Source: Dysgonomonas sp. HGC4 (GTDB lineage Bacteria; Bacteroidota; Bacteroidia; Bacteroidales; Dysgonomonadaceae). Taken from it: 62,246 bases of DNA. Position numbers and translations under genes: made by a program. Shown here in pieces: positions 43,862 to 53,477 of the stretch. How positions within the stretch are numbered: position 1 is the first letter of the stretch; each line of letters begins with the position of its first letter. The stretch is from assembly GCF_001261715.1 (NCBI RefSeq), contig NZ_CVRU01000058.1, positions 1 through 62,246 of the forward strand, written 5' to 3'. Under the pieces are notes generated by a model. The model was not told the DNA's origin and made no database searches. It worked only from the letters and a program-made list of their open reading frames with translations.

Positions 43862-44324
43862 CGGTATCCAATATTTTTGATAAACATTTCTTTATTTGAT
43901 CGAAAGAATAGCCTCTGCCCATTGCGAAACGGACTAGTTTAGTCCATTTTTCATAATCGTTAGAAGCCTTTACACTTTTGGTTTTGGTGATGAGTATTTT
44001 CATAAGAGGAGTCTCAAAATCTGAACCTTCTATCTCTTCGAAGCAGGTATTGATTGTAGATTCTGAAATACGTTTTTTCTTCAACTCAAATACAATTTTC
44101 ACCTTGCCCCATTTATTAAATTGTATCTTATCTTTTATGAAACTTCTGCAATAACGTTCTTCGTTCAGAAAGTTTTCTTTTTTTAATCGAGCTACAATTC
44201 TTTCACAACTCTCTTCTTCTAATTCCCATCCTTGAAGTTTTTTACGGACATCAGATTCTGCTCTTTCAGCTTTCGAGCAGTAAGCAGCAATCTTGGGTAA
44301 AGCTTGGGTTTCGGAGTATCTCAT
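43830..44324 (-). CDS. recX: RecX family recombination regulator
   Basis: A 164-residue helical protein of the RecX family, which binds RecA filaments and limits recombination. The family pattern of three-helix repeats is visible: LPKIAAYCSKAERAESDVRKKL, IVARLKKENFLNEERYCRSFIKDK and WTKLVRFAMGRGYSFDQIKKCL. recA itself is not in view. It overlaps prmC by 4 bp (ATGA) upstream and comF by 32 bp downstream, so the three form one transcription unit. Confidence 0.85.
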   Translation of the reverse strand: MRYSETQALPKIAAYCSKAERAESDVRKKLQGWELEEESCERIVARLKKENFLNEERYCRSFIKDKIQFNKWGKVKIVFELKKKRISESTINTCFEEIEGSDFETPLMKILITKTKSVKASNDYEKWTKLVRFAMGRGYSFDQIKKCLSKILDTDGEDYFESFL

Positions 44325-45169
44325 TCTACTTTATGATATTCCGCTTTTACAATGCGGTTGTTACCTGAAATATCCTTAATCAGTTGGGTATTAGAGAAGC
44401 CCCTGTCTTCAAGCATTTTTACTGTTTCTTGTCCTTTCATTCTATTTATTTCAAAATAGAGTTTACCGCCATTTGTTAGTAGTTGTGTAGCCACATCAGC
44501 TATCCGATTATAAAATACCAAGGGGTTGTTGTCTGCTACAAAAAGAGCTGTATGAGGCTCGTATTTCAATACATTAGTATGCATTTCAGATTTTTCTGAA
44601 TCCAATACATAGGGAGGATTACTTACAATTATATCAAAAGTTCGTTGATTGGGATATTCGCCAAGTATATCAACTTGAGTAAATAGGACGTTAGCAGAAT
44701 TGTTTTTGCTATTTAAATTAGCGACTTCTAGCGCTCCTTTTGAAATGTCCCATCCTTCGATAATACTCTTAAGGAGATATTTCTTTAGAGATATTGCAAT
44801 ACAGCCACTTCCTGTTCCTATATCCAGAATTCGGGGTTGATCTGTTTTATTTTCTTTCAGAATAAGTTCAACAAGTTCTTCCGTTTCGGGACGGGGAATA
44901 AGTACATTTTCATTTACGACAAAAGGTAATCCGTAGAATTCAGTTTCTCCCAATATGTACTGTATCGGTTCAAAATTTTGTAGACGTTCTACAATCTTGT
45001 CTATTTTTAGAAGCTCCTCTTCTGTTATTTTCTTACTTTTGTCTGATAAAAGAGCTGGAATTGATGATTTAGTTACATTTTCGATCAATAGTCGGATAAG
45101 TCCTGAAATTTCAGTATCAGGATAAAAATCGGATAGTGATTTTCGGATATTTAGGATTATATCTTGCAT
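44321..45169 (-). CDS. prmC: Peptide chain release factor N5-glutamine methyltransferase
   Basis: A 282-residue SAM methyltransferase that modifies the Gln of the GGQ motif in release factors RF1/RF2. It has motif I ILDIGTGSGCIAI and the signature NPPY (IVSNPPYVLDSE), plus the family start QDIILNIRKSLSDF. The frame is open a long way upstream (to 45505), but that stretch runs into ribD on the other strand and has no family likeness; the ATG at 45169 fits. The promoter -7 box ends at 45175, only a few bases before the ATG, so the mRNA may be almost leaderless. Confidence 0.92.
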   Translation of the reverse strand: MQDIILNIRKSLSDFYPDTEISGLIRLLIENVTKSSIPALLSDKSKKITEEELLKIDKIVERLQNFEPIQYILGETEFYGLPFVVNENVLIPRPETEELVELILKENKTDQPRILDIGTGSGCIAISLKKYLLKSIIEGWDISKGALEVANLNSKNNSANVLFTQVDILGEYPNQRTFDIIVSNPPYVLDSEKSEMHTNVLKYEPHTALFVADNNPLVFYNRIADVATQLLTNGGKLYFEINRMKGQETVKMLEDRGFSNTQLIKDISGNNRIVKAEYHKVE

Positions 45170-45174
45170 AACGG

Positions 45175-45204
45175 CAAAATTATATAATTTAGAGTAAAAG
45201 GCAA
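45175..45204 (-). promoter_or_regulatory. Promoter for prmC-recX-comF
   Basis: On the minus strand, TTG (45204-45202) and TAATTTTG (45182-45175) are 19 bp apart. The box is 5 bp from the prmC ATG, so a normal start site would leave almost no leader. Confidence 0.55.
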
Positions 45205-45352
45205 GTTTACTTGATGGCTTTCTTATATTAAGGAAATAAAAAATATAAAGAGAGTCATTTAAAGTTGGAGGAGGATATAATGGTTTACTTGCTAATGTAT
45301 TATATAGGCTTGCAGTTCTAAATAGTATTGGATTTCTAGAAATAATAAAGAG

Positions 45353-46414
45353 ATGTTTACAGACGACAAATATATGAAACGATGCTTGCAGTTGGCTTCC
45401 TGCGGAAAAGGGTATGTTGCTCCTAATCCGATGGTTGGCGCTGTGGTTGTACATAATAACAAAATAATAGGAGAAGGCTATCATCGTCAATATGGAAAGG
45501 CGCATGCTGAGGTCAATGCTATTAATGCAGTCGAAGACAAAAGCTTATTAAAAGAATCGACCATTTATGTGTCTTTAGAGCCTTGTTCGCATTATGGTAA
45601 AACTCCTCCATGCTCACAGTTGATTATAGACTCGGGTATTCCACGTGTTGTAATAGCAACTCTCGATCCATATCACAAGGTATCGGGTAGAGGAGTGAAG
45701 ATGCTGGAAGAAGCAGGCATTGAAGTTGTAATAGGAGTGTTAGAAAAAGAGGCTCAATATTTAAACAGGGCATTTTTTGTTTCGCAAACTCAAAACAGAC
45801 CATATATATACTTAAAATGGGCACAGACTAAGGATGGTTTTATTGATAAAAAGAGAGAAGATGGAGTAGTGGCAGAGCCAACCCCAATTTCTAATAACTT
45901 AACAAAGACTCTTGTGCATAAATTGCGATCGGAGGTTTCGGCTATTATGATTGCAACAAATACAGCGGTAAACGACAACCCTTCGCTTACAACACGTTTG
46001 TGGTTTGGTAAAAATCCTGAAAGAATAGTTCTGGACAGAACCGGACGAATTCCTCGAAATTATCATCTTTTTGATAACAAAGTAAATACAATCGTTTTTA
46101 CGGAAGGATCAGAAATTGTGCATGATAAAACAAACTTTGTACATGTTTTGTTCGATCGAGATCTCATCCCATCCGTCTTGAAAGAGTTAAATAAAAGAAA
46201 AATAGACTCTCTACTTGTTGAAGGGGGAGCCTCTCTATTACAAAGCTTTATTGATAGCGGAGCTTGGGACGAAGCCTATGTAGAAGTTGCTGACAAACGC
46301 TTTGTGGAGGGAACAAAAGCTCCCAATATACAAGGTGAAATAGTTGATGATCGAAAAATCATAGACTCCCATGCTATACATTTGATGAACACTCAGAATT
46401 ATAAAATATTATAA
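45353..46414 (+). CDS. ribD: Bifunctional riboflavin deaminase/reductase
   Basis: A 353-residue enzyme for steps two and three of riboflavin synthesis. The N-terminal deaminase domain (1-145) has its zinc ligands in HAEVNAI and PCSHYGKTPPC, with catalytic Glu in the first. The C-terminal reductase domain (about 148-353) carries YLKWAQTKDGFID and LLVEGGASLLQSFIDSG. It is divergent from prmC across 183 bp. No FMN riboswitch or other rib gene is seen around it. Confidence 0.94.
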   Translation: MFTDDKYMKRCLQLASCGKGYVAPNPMVGAVVVHNNKIIGEGYHRQYGKAHAEVNAINAVEDKSLLKESTIYVSLEPCSHYGKTPPCSQLIIDSGIPRVVIATLDPYHKVSGRGVKMLEEAGIEVVIGVLEKEAQYLNRAFFVSQTQNRPYIYLKWAQTKDGFIDKKREDGVVAEPTPISNNLTKTLVHKLRSEVSAIMIATNTAVNDNPSLTTRLWFGKNPERIVLDRTGRIPRNYHLFDNKVNTIVFTEGSEIVHDKTNFVHVLFDRDLIPSVLKELNKRKIDSLLVEGGASLLQSFIDSGAWDEAYVEVADKRFVEGTKAPNIQGEIVDDRKIIDSHAIHLMNTQNYKIL

Positions 46415-46451
46415 ATATTATGTTTCTTCGAGTTTTAGTGGAAAATCTTTC

Positions 46452-46459
46452 TATTTTTG
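46452..46459 (+). promoter_or_regulatory. -7 promoter box for the DUF6242-type gene
   Basis: TATTTTTG matches TAnnTTTG; no -33 TTTG at the right spacing. Leader of about 30 nt. Confidence 0.45.
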
Positions 46460-46492
46460 CACACTGATACTGTATAAAACCGTATAAACAAA

Positions 46493-47890
46493 ATGAATAT
46501 AAAGTATATAACTTATCTATTTTCGGGTTTACTCCTTTTTTTATTATTTCCCTCTTGTAGTGATAACGACACCACCACAGACTATACTTCTTCTGGATCG
46601 AAAGACGCTCAAATTTATTCTTTTTCGATAACAGCAATTGCTCCTATAAGTAAAGATTCTGTTCAAAGAGCACAAGATTCTATTCGTTTTATACGAGTTG
46701 GGAAAACTAAATTTGCTATTGACCAAGTAGCTGGAGTTATTTATAATCCGGATTCATTGCTTTATGGTACAGTACTCGATTCGGTAAAAGTTGCTATAAC
46801 ATTTAACCCAAGTTATCAGCCAAGTAAGGTCTTAGTGACTACTCCCGACTCAATCAATGGTTATGTTTGGAACTTGACAGACTCTATAAGTTTTGCTAAA
46901 CTGCCTGTTACATTTACTGTTACATCGCCAAGTGGAAATCTAAAAACTTATGATATTGATATTCGCACTCATAAGATCGATCCTGATACTATGTTGTGGC
47001 AGAAAATGACCTCATACCCAAGTGTTTTTGGAGAATCAAAAACTTTATTAAAAGATAATAGTTTTTACACCTATGCAATCAGCGGCAATTCGACTCTATT
47101 GTATTCGAGTGATAAATCTTCGACTTTAAGTTGGGCAAAACAAACTTTATCAGGATTTCCAGCTAATGTGAAACCTGAAAGTATTTTTCTGTTGAATGGA
47201 GTTTTTTATGCTTTAGATCAAACAGGAAATTCTTATAAGTCGGCTAATGGTAAAGATTGGACAAAGCTAACGAGCGGAAAAGTGTTAACTTCAATTTTGG
47301 GAGTTTTACCGGCAGATGACAGAGCGAATGACCAATTATTGGTTACCTATTATAGAGGGGATGGGTATTATTTTGGAAAGACTAAGGATTTAATCACTAT
47401 ATCAGAGGTGGCAAATATTAGTGTATCTCCTTATGATAATAAAGTTCCATCTAATTTTCCTTTACAAAAAGCCGCTTCTTATACCAGTTTTACAACCAAT
47501 AAGAATAAGAGAATGCTAATCTTAACCGGTGGTGCAAGCATTACTGGTACAGAGTTGGCTTATACTTGGCTTATTAAAGACTCGAATGATGGATTGGAGA
47601 TGTCTCCATTTATAAAGAATACTCTTTTTAAAGGAGCGGGTCTTTCTAATTTTGTTTATGGAGATAATTTATACGCATTGAGCAATAACCAGTTTTATAT
47701 ATCTGCTTTATGGGGCGAATCGTGGGTGATAGCTCCCAATAAACAGAAATTTGATTCGGCTATTACAGCACGAACAGGACAAACGGCTATTGTTGATAGC
47801 AATAACTTTATCTGGGTATTCGGAGGAGTATCAGCGAACAAAGGAGTATCAGATGTCTGGAGAGGACGTCTAAATAGCCTTATACGTTAA
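46493..47890 (+). CDS. DUF6242-type lipoprotein with a predicted beta-propeller
   Basis: A 465-residue lipoprotein (lipobox FPSC, Cys at residue 22). An N-terminal Ig-like pair of domains (about 35-165: IYSFSITAIAPISKDSVQ, DSVKVAITFNPSYQPSKV, FTVTSPSGNLKTYDIDIRTH) is followed by a long run of about 50-residue blade-like units to the end, each with a W-x-K or FYAL-type strand (LTSGKVLTSILGV, VYGDNLYALSNNQFYISALWGESW). This matches a DUF6242/Kelch-like propeller. It stands 58 bp before the porG gene; shared transcription is possible. Ligand and job unknown. Confidence 0.78.
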   Translation: MNIKYITYLFSGLLLFLLFPSCSDNDTTTDYTSSGSKDAQIYSFSITAIAPISKDSVQRAQDSIRFIRVGKTKFAIDQVAGVIYNPDSLLYGTVLDSVKVAITFNPSYQPSKVLVTTPDSINGYVWNLTDSISFAKLPVTFTVTSPSGNLKTYDIDIRTHKIDPDTMLWQKMTSYPSVFGESKTLLKDNSFYTYAISGNSTLLYSSDKSSTLSWAKQTLSGFPANVKPESIFLLNGVFYALDQTGNSYKSANGKDWTKLTSGKVLTSILGVLPADDRANDQLLVTYYRGDGYYFGKTKDLITISEVANISVSPYDNKVPSNFPLQKAASYTSFTTNKNKRMLILTGGASITGTELAYTWLIKDSNDGLEMSPFIKNTLFKGAGLSNFVYGDNLYALSNNQFYISALWGESWVIAPNKQKFDSAITARTGQTAIVDSNNFIWVFGGVSANKGVSDVWRGRLNSLIR

Positions 47891-47948
47891 ATGTAAGCTG
47901 CCTTAAAGAAAATAGAGTTATTCACATATTTATGTAGAACAAGATTAT

Positions 47949-48674
47949 TTGATGAGAAGACGTAAGCATGAAGATAGAAGCAAGATATATATTCTCCTGT
48001 TAGTTTTCATGGGACTGATTTCTTCTGCGAATAGCTTTTCTCAAGAGTATCAATACGAAATAGGAGGTATGACCGGAATATCTTCGTATATGGGAGATGC
48101 AAATAAGACTAACCCATTTCAGAATCCTAATTTTGCACTTGGAGCAGTATTGAGATATAATAAAAACTTCAGATGGGCTTACAAGGGGAATATTCTGATT
48201 GGCGGCGTTTCTGGTGATACCCGTAAATCGGGCAATGTTTTTCCGAATCAGCAAAATACTTCGTTTAAAAGAACGTTTTATGAAGTAGGAGGGCAGATCG
48301 AATACAACTTCTTCCATTATAGTGATAAATATCAGTATCTTGGAACGAGGCGGTTTTCTCCTTATATTTTTACAGGATTGGGACTTACGGTTGGTTCGGG
48401 AGACGAAACTTTTTTGGGGATGAATTTGCCATTGGGCATGGGCCTTAAATATAAATGGAAAGATCGCTTAAATCTAGGATTTGAATTTTCGTTCCGAAAA
48501 CTATTTGGTGACTCGTTTGATGTAACTTCTAAAGATGGAGGTTTATCTTTAGATGATCCGTATAATATAAAGAGTAGCTTTTTCAAGAATAAAGACTGGT
48601 ATATTTTGACTATGTTCTCAGTCACTTGGGATTTTGGTGTACGTAGCAAATCGTGCGTAGATAGTTTATATTAA
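47949..48674 (+). CDS. porG: T9SS outer-membrane protein PorG (DUF6089)
   Basis: A 241-residue outer-membrane beta-barrel. It has a signal peptide (cleavage near 31, SFSQ-EYQYEIGG) and eight alternating strand segments, the DUF6089 pattern: GGMTGISSYMGDANKT, NPNFALGAVLRYNKNFRW, RRFSPYIFTGLGLTVGSG and the closing VTWDFGVRSK. In Porphyromonas gingivalis PorG is needed for T9SS and is followed by uppS, bamA and two ompH genes; the same order occurs here, which is the main support. The start could be the next ATG at 47952. Confidence 0.85.
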   Translation: MMRRRKHEDRSKIYILLLVFMGLISSANSFSQEYQYEIGGMTGISSYMGDANKTNPFQNPNFALGAVLRYNKNFRWAYKGNILIGGVSGDTRKSGNVFPNQQNTSFKRTFYEVGGQIEYNFFHYSDKYQYLGTRRFSPYIFTGLGLTVGSGDETFLGMNLPLGMGLKYKWKDRLNLGFEFSFRKLFGDSFDVTSKDGGLSLDDPYNIKSSFFKNKDWYILTMFSVTWDFGVRSKSCVDSLY

Positions 48675-48736
48675 GTATTTAACGGTACTATTACTTAATA
48701 CAGCTAAGGGGGCGAATTACTAATAAAAGCATTAAA

Positions 48737-48751
48737 AAGGTTTAAGACCTT
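48737..48751. repeat. Dispersed palindrome copy O, upstream of uppS
   Basis: AAGGTTTAAGACCTT, one internal change (T for C). It ends 25 bp before the uppS start codon, in the gap between porG and uppS. Confidence 0.8.
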
Positions 48752-48776
48752 AATTCATATATAAAGAGAAAAATAG

Positions 48777-49514
48777 ATGTCGCTTTTAGAGAAAATAAAT
48801 AAAGATCGATTACCACAACACGTAGCCATCATTATGGATGGTAACGGACGTTGGGCGAAGCAACGCAACCTTGATAGAACATTTGGGCACAAAGAAGGAG
48901 CTGTATCAGTTCGAAAAGTGATAGAAACAGCAGCAAAACTAGGTATCTCATATATTACATTATATACATTTTCGACCGAGAACTGGAATAGACCTGCCGA
49001 AGAGGTGGAAGCTCTTATGTCTCTTTTGATTGAATCGGTATCAAGAGAAACACCTGATCTTCTTAAAAATAATATAAGACTACAAGCTATCGGAGATTTA
49101 GATCGATTACCGGCTCAAACTCGTGCAGCTCTCGATGGCAGTATTAAAGAAACATCTGTAAGTACTGGTCTTACGCTAGTATTAGCTTTGAGCTATTCTG
49201 CGCGATGGGAAATAACAGAAGCTACAAAAAAGATAGCTGCGGCTATAAATTCAGGGGAATTAACTGATGTTGATGAATCTACAATTAGTGATTTTTTGAC
49301 AACAAAAGGTATTCCCGATCCCGATTTGTTGATTCGTACGGGAGGAGAACTCCGAATAAGCAACTTCCTACTATGGCAGGCGGCTTATTCTGAATTCCAT
49401 TTTACAGAGACTCTATGGCCCGACTTCCGCGAAGAGGCATTATATGAGGCAGTAGTAGATTATCAATGCCGTGAAAGACGTTTTGGTAAAACAAGTGAAC
49501 AAATCAACAGTTAA
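48777..49514 (+). CDS. uppS: Undecaprenyl pyrophosphate synthase
   Basis: A 245-residue cis-prenyltransferase that builds the C55 lipid carrier for cell-wall and surface glycans. It has the diagnostic start [18 protein letters not shown] (catalytic Asp), [27 protein letters not shown] and [20 protein letters not shown]. Its product supplies the WecA-type transferase in this window. It leads a bamA-ompH-ompH series, joined to bamA by a 22-bp gap. Confidence 0.96.
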   Translation: MSLLEKINKDRLPQHVAIIMDGNGRWAKQRNLDRTFGHKEGAVSVRKVIETAAKLGISYITLYTFSTENWNRPAEEVEALMSLLIESVSRETPDLLKNNIRLQAIGDLDRLPAQTRAALDGSIKETSVSTGLTLVLALSYSARWEITEATKKIAAAINSGELTDVDESTISDFLTTKGIPDPDLLIRTGGELRISNFLLWQAAYSEFHFTETLWPDFREEALYEAVVDYQCRERRFGKTSEQINS

Positions 49515-49536
49515 TAGAATTAAACAAAAAAAGAAT

Positions 49537-52203
49537 ATGCTCAAAAGAGGTTTATTTGCTTTATTATTATCATCTTTTATTTTTAAAATTGACGCACAAG
49601 TCCAACAAACGGATAGTGTGGCAATAAAAGCTGTGAATGAAGCAATAGCGAATTCAACTAGTTCTGTTGATAATGGTCCACTTCCTGTAATAACTTATAG
49701 TCTTACTCCCAAAAAGTATCAGATAGCAGATATAACAGTGTCGGGTGTTAAGAATTCGATGTATGAAGATTTTGTACTTATAGGGTTTTCCGGATTATCA
49801 GTTGGTGATAACATTGAGATACCCGGTTCTGAAATAACAAATGCTGTAAGACGTTTTTGGAAACAAGGACTTTTTTCGGAAATTAAAATTACTGCCACTA
49901 AAATAGTTGGTGATAAAATATGGTTAAATCTTGAATTAAAAGATCGTCCTCGTATTTCTGATATCTCTTATGAAGGAATAAAGAAAGGCGAAAGAGAAGA
50001 TATTGAAAGCAAGCTGGGCATGGTGAAGGGTAATCAGATTACTCCTAATATGGTAGACGGCGCCAAGAAGATAATCAAAAGATACTTTGATGATAAAGGA
50101 TTTAATAATGCTGTTATTACTATAACACAAGTTGAAGATTTATCGAAAGAGAATCAGATTATTCTGAAAATTACGGTAGATAAGAAAGAGAAAATTAAAG
50201 TATATGATGTTACCATAGATGGTAATACTGAGGTTTCTGATGAAACGCTCGAAAAGGCGATGAAGAAAACGAGACATAAACATACTATGTCTGCTAAGGT
50301 TCGAAACTTCCTTCGTTCAACAAATTATGTACCCGAAAATTATGAAGCAGATAAACAAAATCTGATTGCTAAATATAACGAATTAGGATATCGTGATGCT
50401 CGTATTCTATGGGATACAGTATATAAGTATAACGATAAAAAAGTCCAAATAGATATTAAGCTTGACGAAGGGCAACAATATTTCTTACGTAATATAAATT
50501 GGGTTGGTAATACAGAATTCTCAACAGATCAATTGAATGCGGTATTGAATATGAAACCCGGAGACACGTATAATCAAAAGAAATTATCGGCTCGTTTAAC
50601 AGGAGATGATGATGCTGTGGGTAATTATTACTATTACAACAATGGTTATATATTCTATCAGGCAGATCCAGTAGAGATAAATATTGATAAAGACTCGGTT
50701 GACCTTGAAATACGTATTTTTGAAGGACCTAAGGCTACAATACGAAAAGTAATGATTTCAGGCAATGATCGTCTATATGAAGATATTGTTAGACGTGAGC
50801 TTAGAACTAAACCGGGAGCATTATTTAGCCGTGAAGACTTGATGCGTTCGTTACGTGAGGTTGCCCAAATGGGACACTTTGACCCTGAAAAGATACAACC
50901 GGATGTTCAGCCAGATAGAGAGTCGGGAACTGTGGATATAGCTTATCCGTTGGTTTCTAAAGCCAATGACCAAGTTGAGTTTTCAGCAGGATGGGGACAA
51001 ACAGGTATATTAGGTCGTCTGAGCTTGAAGTTTACAAACTTCTCTTTGAAGAATTTATTAAATCCAGGATCGTATAAAGGTATTATACCTCAAGGAGAGG
51101 GACAAACCTTACAATTGAGTGGACAAACGAATGGTAAGTACTACCAATCTTATTCGGTATCATTTACCGACCCTTGGTTTGGAGGTAAGCGTCCTAACTT
51201 CCTTTCAGTTGGAGCATACTATTCTATCCAAACAGGTGTAAACAGTAGTTTCTTCAACAATAGTTATTTGAATAATTATTATAATAACCAATATAACTCA
51301 GGATTTTCGGAGTCGTATCTGAATAACTCTCTTGACCCTGATAAGTCTATTAAAACCTTTGGTATATCTGTTGGTTACGGAAAACGTTTAAATTGGCCGG
51401 ATGACTACTTCCAATTAGAAGGAGGTTTATCATACCAATTATACAGTATGAAAAACTGGGATTATTTCTTGGTTCGTAATGGACAAAGTCACAATATTAG
51501 TGCATCTGTAACACTGTCTCGTAACTCTATCGATAACCCTATATATACTCGTAGAGGTACTCAGTTTTCGTTAAGTGTACAAGCAACTCCTCCTTATTCT
51601 GCATGGAATGGAGTAGATTATGCTGCCATGGGTAATGATGTTGAAGGGGTTGATGCAGGAGAGAAATACAGATGGGTAGAGTATCATAAATGGAAATTTA
51701 AATCTAAGACATTTACATCTTTGATGCCTTCTATACAAAAGACTCCAGTATTGATGACTCGTGCTGAATATGGTTTGGTTGGATATTATAACAAACACAA
51801 GAAATCTCCTTTCGAAACATTCTATATGGGGGGTGATGGTATGTCTGGAGCTTCTTCAGGATATGCGACTGAAATCGTTGGACTTCGTGGATACGAAAAT
51901 GGATCTATCGGATATTATGCAAGTGCATATACTCGTTTAGCTCTAGAGCTTCGTTACCCATTGATTCTTGAGCCATCATCAACAATCTATATCTTGTCAT
52001 TTGTGGAAGCAGGTAATGCTTGGAGTGATATTAAAGATTTCAATCCATTTGATCTTAAACGTTCAGCAGGATTTGGAGCACGTATCATGTTACCTATGAT
52101 CGGACTTATCGGTATCGATTGGGCTTATGGATTTGATAAAGTCAACAATAGCCGTCAGTATGGAGGAAGCCAATTCCACTTTATTATCGGTCAAGAGTTT
52201 TAA
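49537..52203 (+). CDS. bamA: Outer membrane protein assembly factor BamA
   Basis: An 888-residue Omp85 protein, the core of the outer-membrane beta-barrel insertion machine. The signal peptide (cut near residue 21, FKIDA-QV) is followed by five POTRA domains (about 40-450; for example YQIADITVSGVKNSMYEDFV, YFLRNINWVGNTEFSTDQL and PKATIRKVMISGNDRLYED) and a C-terminal 16-stranded barrel that ends in Phe (IIGQEF). The open frame begins upstream inside uppS, but the ATG at 49537 fits the signal peptide and leaves a 22-bp gap. T9SS and other outer-membrane proteins of this window depend on it. Confidence 0.95.
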   Translation: MLKRGLFALLLSSFIFKIDAQVQQTDSVAIKAVNEAIANSTSSVDNGPLPVITYSLTPKKYQIADITVSGVKNSMYEDFVLIGFSGLSVGDNIEIPGSEITNAVRRFWKQGLFSEIKITATKIVGDKIWLNLELKDRPRISDISYEGIKKGEREDIESKLGMVKGNQITPNMVDGAKKIIKRYFDDKGFNNAVITITQVEDLSKENQIILKITVDKKEKIKVYDVTIDGNTEVSDETLEKAMKKTRHKHTMSAKVRNFLRSTNYVPENYEADKQNLIAKYNELGYRDARILWDTVYKYNDKKVQIDIKLDEGQQYFLRNINWVGNTEFSTDQLNAVLNMKPGDTYNQKKLSARLTGDDDAVGNYYYYNNGYIFYQADPVEINIDKDSVDLEIRIFEGPKATIRKVMISGNDRLYEDIVRRELRTKPGALFSREDLMRSLREVAQMGHFDPEKIQPDVQPDRESGTVDIAYPLVSKANDQVEFSAGWGQTGILGRLSLKFTNFSLKNLLNPGSYKGIIPQGEGQTLQLSGQTNGKYYQSYSVSFTDPWFGGKRPNFLSVGAYYSIQTGVNSSFFNNSYLNNYYNNQYNSGFSESYLNNSLDPDKSIKTFGISVGYGKRLNWPDDYFQLEGGLSYQLYSMKNWDYFLVRNGQSHNISASVTLSRNSIDNPIYTRRGTQFSLSVQATPPYSAWNGVDYAAMGNDVEGVDAGEKYRWVEYHKWKFKSKTFTSLMPSIQKTPVLMTRAEYGLVGYYNKHKKSPFETFYMGGDGMSGASSGYATEIVGLRGYENGSIGYYASAYTRLALELRYPLILEPSSTIYILSFVEAGNAWSDIKDFNPFDLKRSAGFGARIMLPMIGLIGIDWAYGFDKVNNSRQYGGSQFHFIIGQEF

Positions 52204-52297
52204 TAAATGTTGATTTTAACACTATTTACGTGTTGTGCAGTAAACTAATTAGAGAAATAGTTGTCTTATATATGTATGAAATAAATTTTGAGACATT

Positions 52298-52813
52298 ATG
52301 AAGAAATTTATTTTATTATTCGGATTATTTATTGCGTTTGCAGCAAGTGGCTATTCGCAAAAGTTTGCACTTATTGATATGGAGTATATATTGAAAAATA
52401 TAAGTAGCTACGAAACGGCCAATCAACAATTGGAAGCTATATCAAAAAAATGGCAAACAGAAGTGGAGACCTCTCAGCAAGAAGTACAGAATATGTATAA
52501 GACTTATCAGTCAGAAATAGTATTCTTATCAGCAGATCAAAAAACGAAGAGAGAGAACGAAATTGTTGAAAAAGAGAAAGCCGTACAAGAACTTAAACGA
52601 AAATACTTTGGTCCCGAGGGCGAAGTTTTCAAAAGACGTGAGGCTCTGATTAAACCTATACAGGATGATATTTATAATGCAGTAAAAGAAATCTCAGATA
52701 CTAAGGGATATCAATTGGTATTGGACAGAGCATCAGCCACTAGTATTATTTTTGCCTCTCCACGTATAGATATCAGTAATGAAGTTTTATCTAAACTCGG
52801 ATATTCAAAATAA
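52298..52813 (+). CDS. OmpH/Skp family periplasmic chaperone (first copy)
   Basis: A 171-residue periplasmic chaperone that holds unfolded outer-membrane proteins on their way to BamA. It has a signal peptide (SGYSQ, about 20 residues) and the OmpH pattern: FALIDMEYILKNISSYETANQQLE, a long coiled-coil tentacle (about 45-115, VEKEKAVQELKRKYFGPEG) and the ending KGYQLVLDRASATSIIFASPRIDI. It lies 94 bp after bamA, and a diverged second copy follows. Confidence 0.92.
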   Translation: MKKFILLFGLFIAFAASGYSQKFALIDMEYILKNISSYETANQQLEAISKKWQTEVETSQQEVQNMYKTYQSEIVFLSADQKTKRENEIVEKEKAVQELKRKYFGPEGEVFKRREALIKPIQDDIYNAVKEISDTKGYQLVLDRASATSIIFASPRIDISNEVLSKLGYSK

Positions 52814-52874
52814 ATTATATACATTTGCGATCAAAGAATTAAAAAAACAATAAAAACAAAGAAACCGAAGCATT

Positions 52875-53372
52875 ATGTTTAAAAAATTAGTAATCCTTTT
52901 TCTTATTGTTGCTCCAGTAGGAGTGTACGCACAAGATAAACTAGCCTATATTAATACTCAGGAAGTATTTACTCAAATGCCTGAGATTAAAGATGTAGAG
53001 ACAAAATTGTCTGCTAAACAAGAAGAAATTCAAAAGAATTTGGCTGCTATACAAGCTGAGTATGATAAAAAACTGGAAGAATTTAAAGCTTCTACTGCAG
53101 AAGTAACAGAAGCAGTTCTTACAGATCGTCAAAAACAAATTCAACAAATCCAAGAAAGATATGAAACTTATCACGAAAACAGTGAAAAAGAGTTTCAAGA
53201 TCTACGTCAACAACAATTGGCTCCTGTTCAACAAAAGTTGCAACAAGCAATCAAATCTGTAGGAGACAAAAACGGATTTACATATATTATCGAAGTAGGA
53301 GCAGTTCCTTACGTTTCTACTAGTGCAGTAGATGCAGGTAAATTAGTAAAAGCAGAATTAGGTATCAAATAA
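52875..53372 (+). CDS. OmpH/Skp family periplasmic chaperone (second copy)
   Basis: A 165-residue relative of the gene before it, with a signal peptide (about 20 residues, GVYAQ), KLAYINTQEVFTQMPEIKDVETKL, coiled-coil arms (about 42-115) and the typical closing GDKNGFTYIIEVGAVPYVS. The two genes share the fold but little sequence outside the ends, so the duplication is old. The same tandem pair follows bamA in P. gingivalis. A terminator after this gene closes the block. Confidence 0.93.
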   Translation: MFKKLVILFLIVAPVGVYAQDKLAYINTQEVFTQMPEIKDVETKLSAKQEEIQKNLAAIQAEYDKKLEEFKASTAEVTEAVLTDRQKQIQQIQERYETYHENSEKEFQDLRQQQLAPVQQKLQQAIKSVGDKNGFTYIIEVGAVPYVSTSAVDAGKLVKAELGIK

Positions 53373-53400
53373 TTAGATACTGATTGTCTCAAAATATAGG

Positions 53401-53430
53401 AAGGATGGCTTATCAATTATGCCATCCTTT
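53401..53430 (+). terminator. Intrinsic terminator after the second ompH gene
   Basis: AAGGATGGC pairs with GCCATCCTT over an 11-nt loop, followed by TCGTGTCTTT. It begins 28 bp after the stop codon. Confidence 0.75.
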
Positions 53431-53477
53431 CGTGTCTTTAATTTAAGAGATTATTTTTTATAAATTATAAATATACA

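Noticed and set aside
45170-45505. Upstream extension of prmC overlapping ribD
   Set aside because: It would overlap the conserved N-terminus of ribD on the other strand and shows no PrmC likeness; the promoter also lies inside it.
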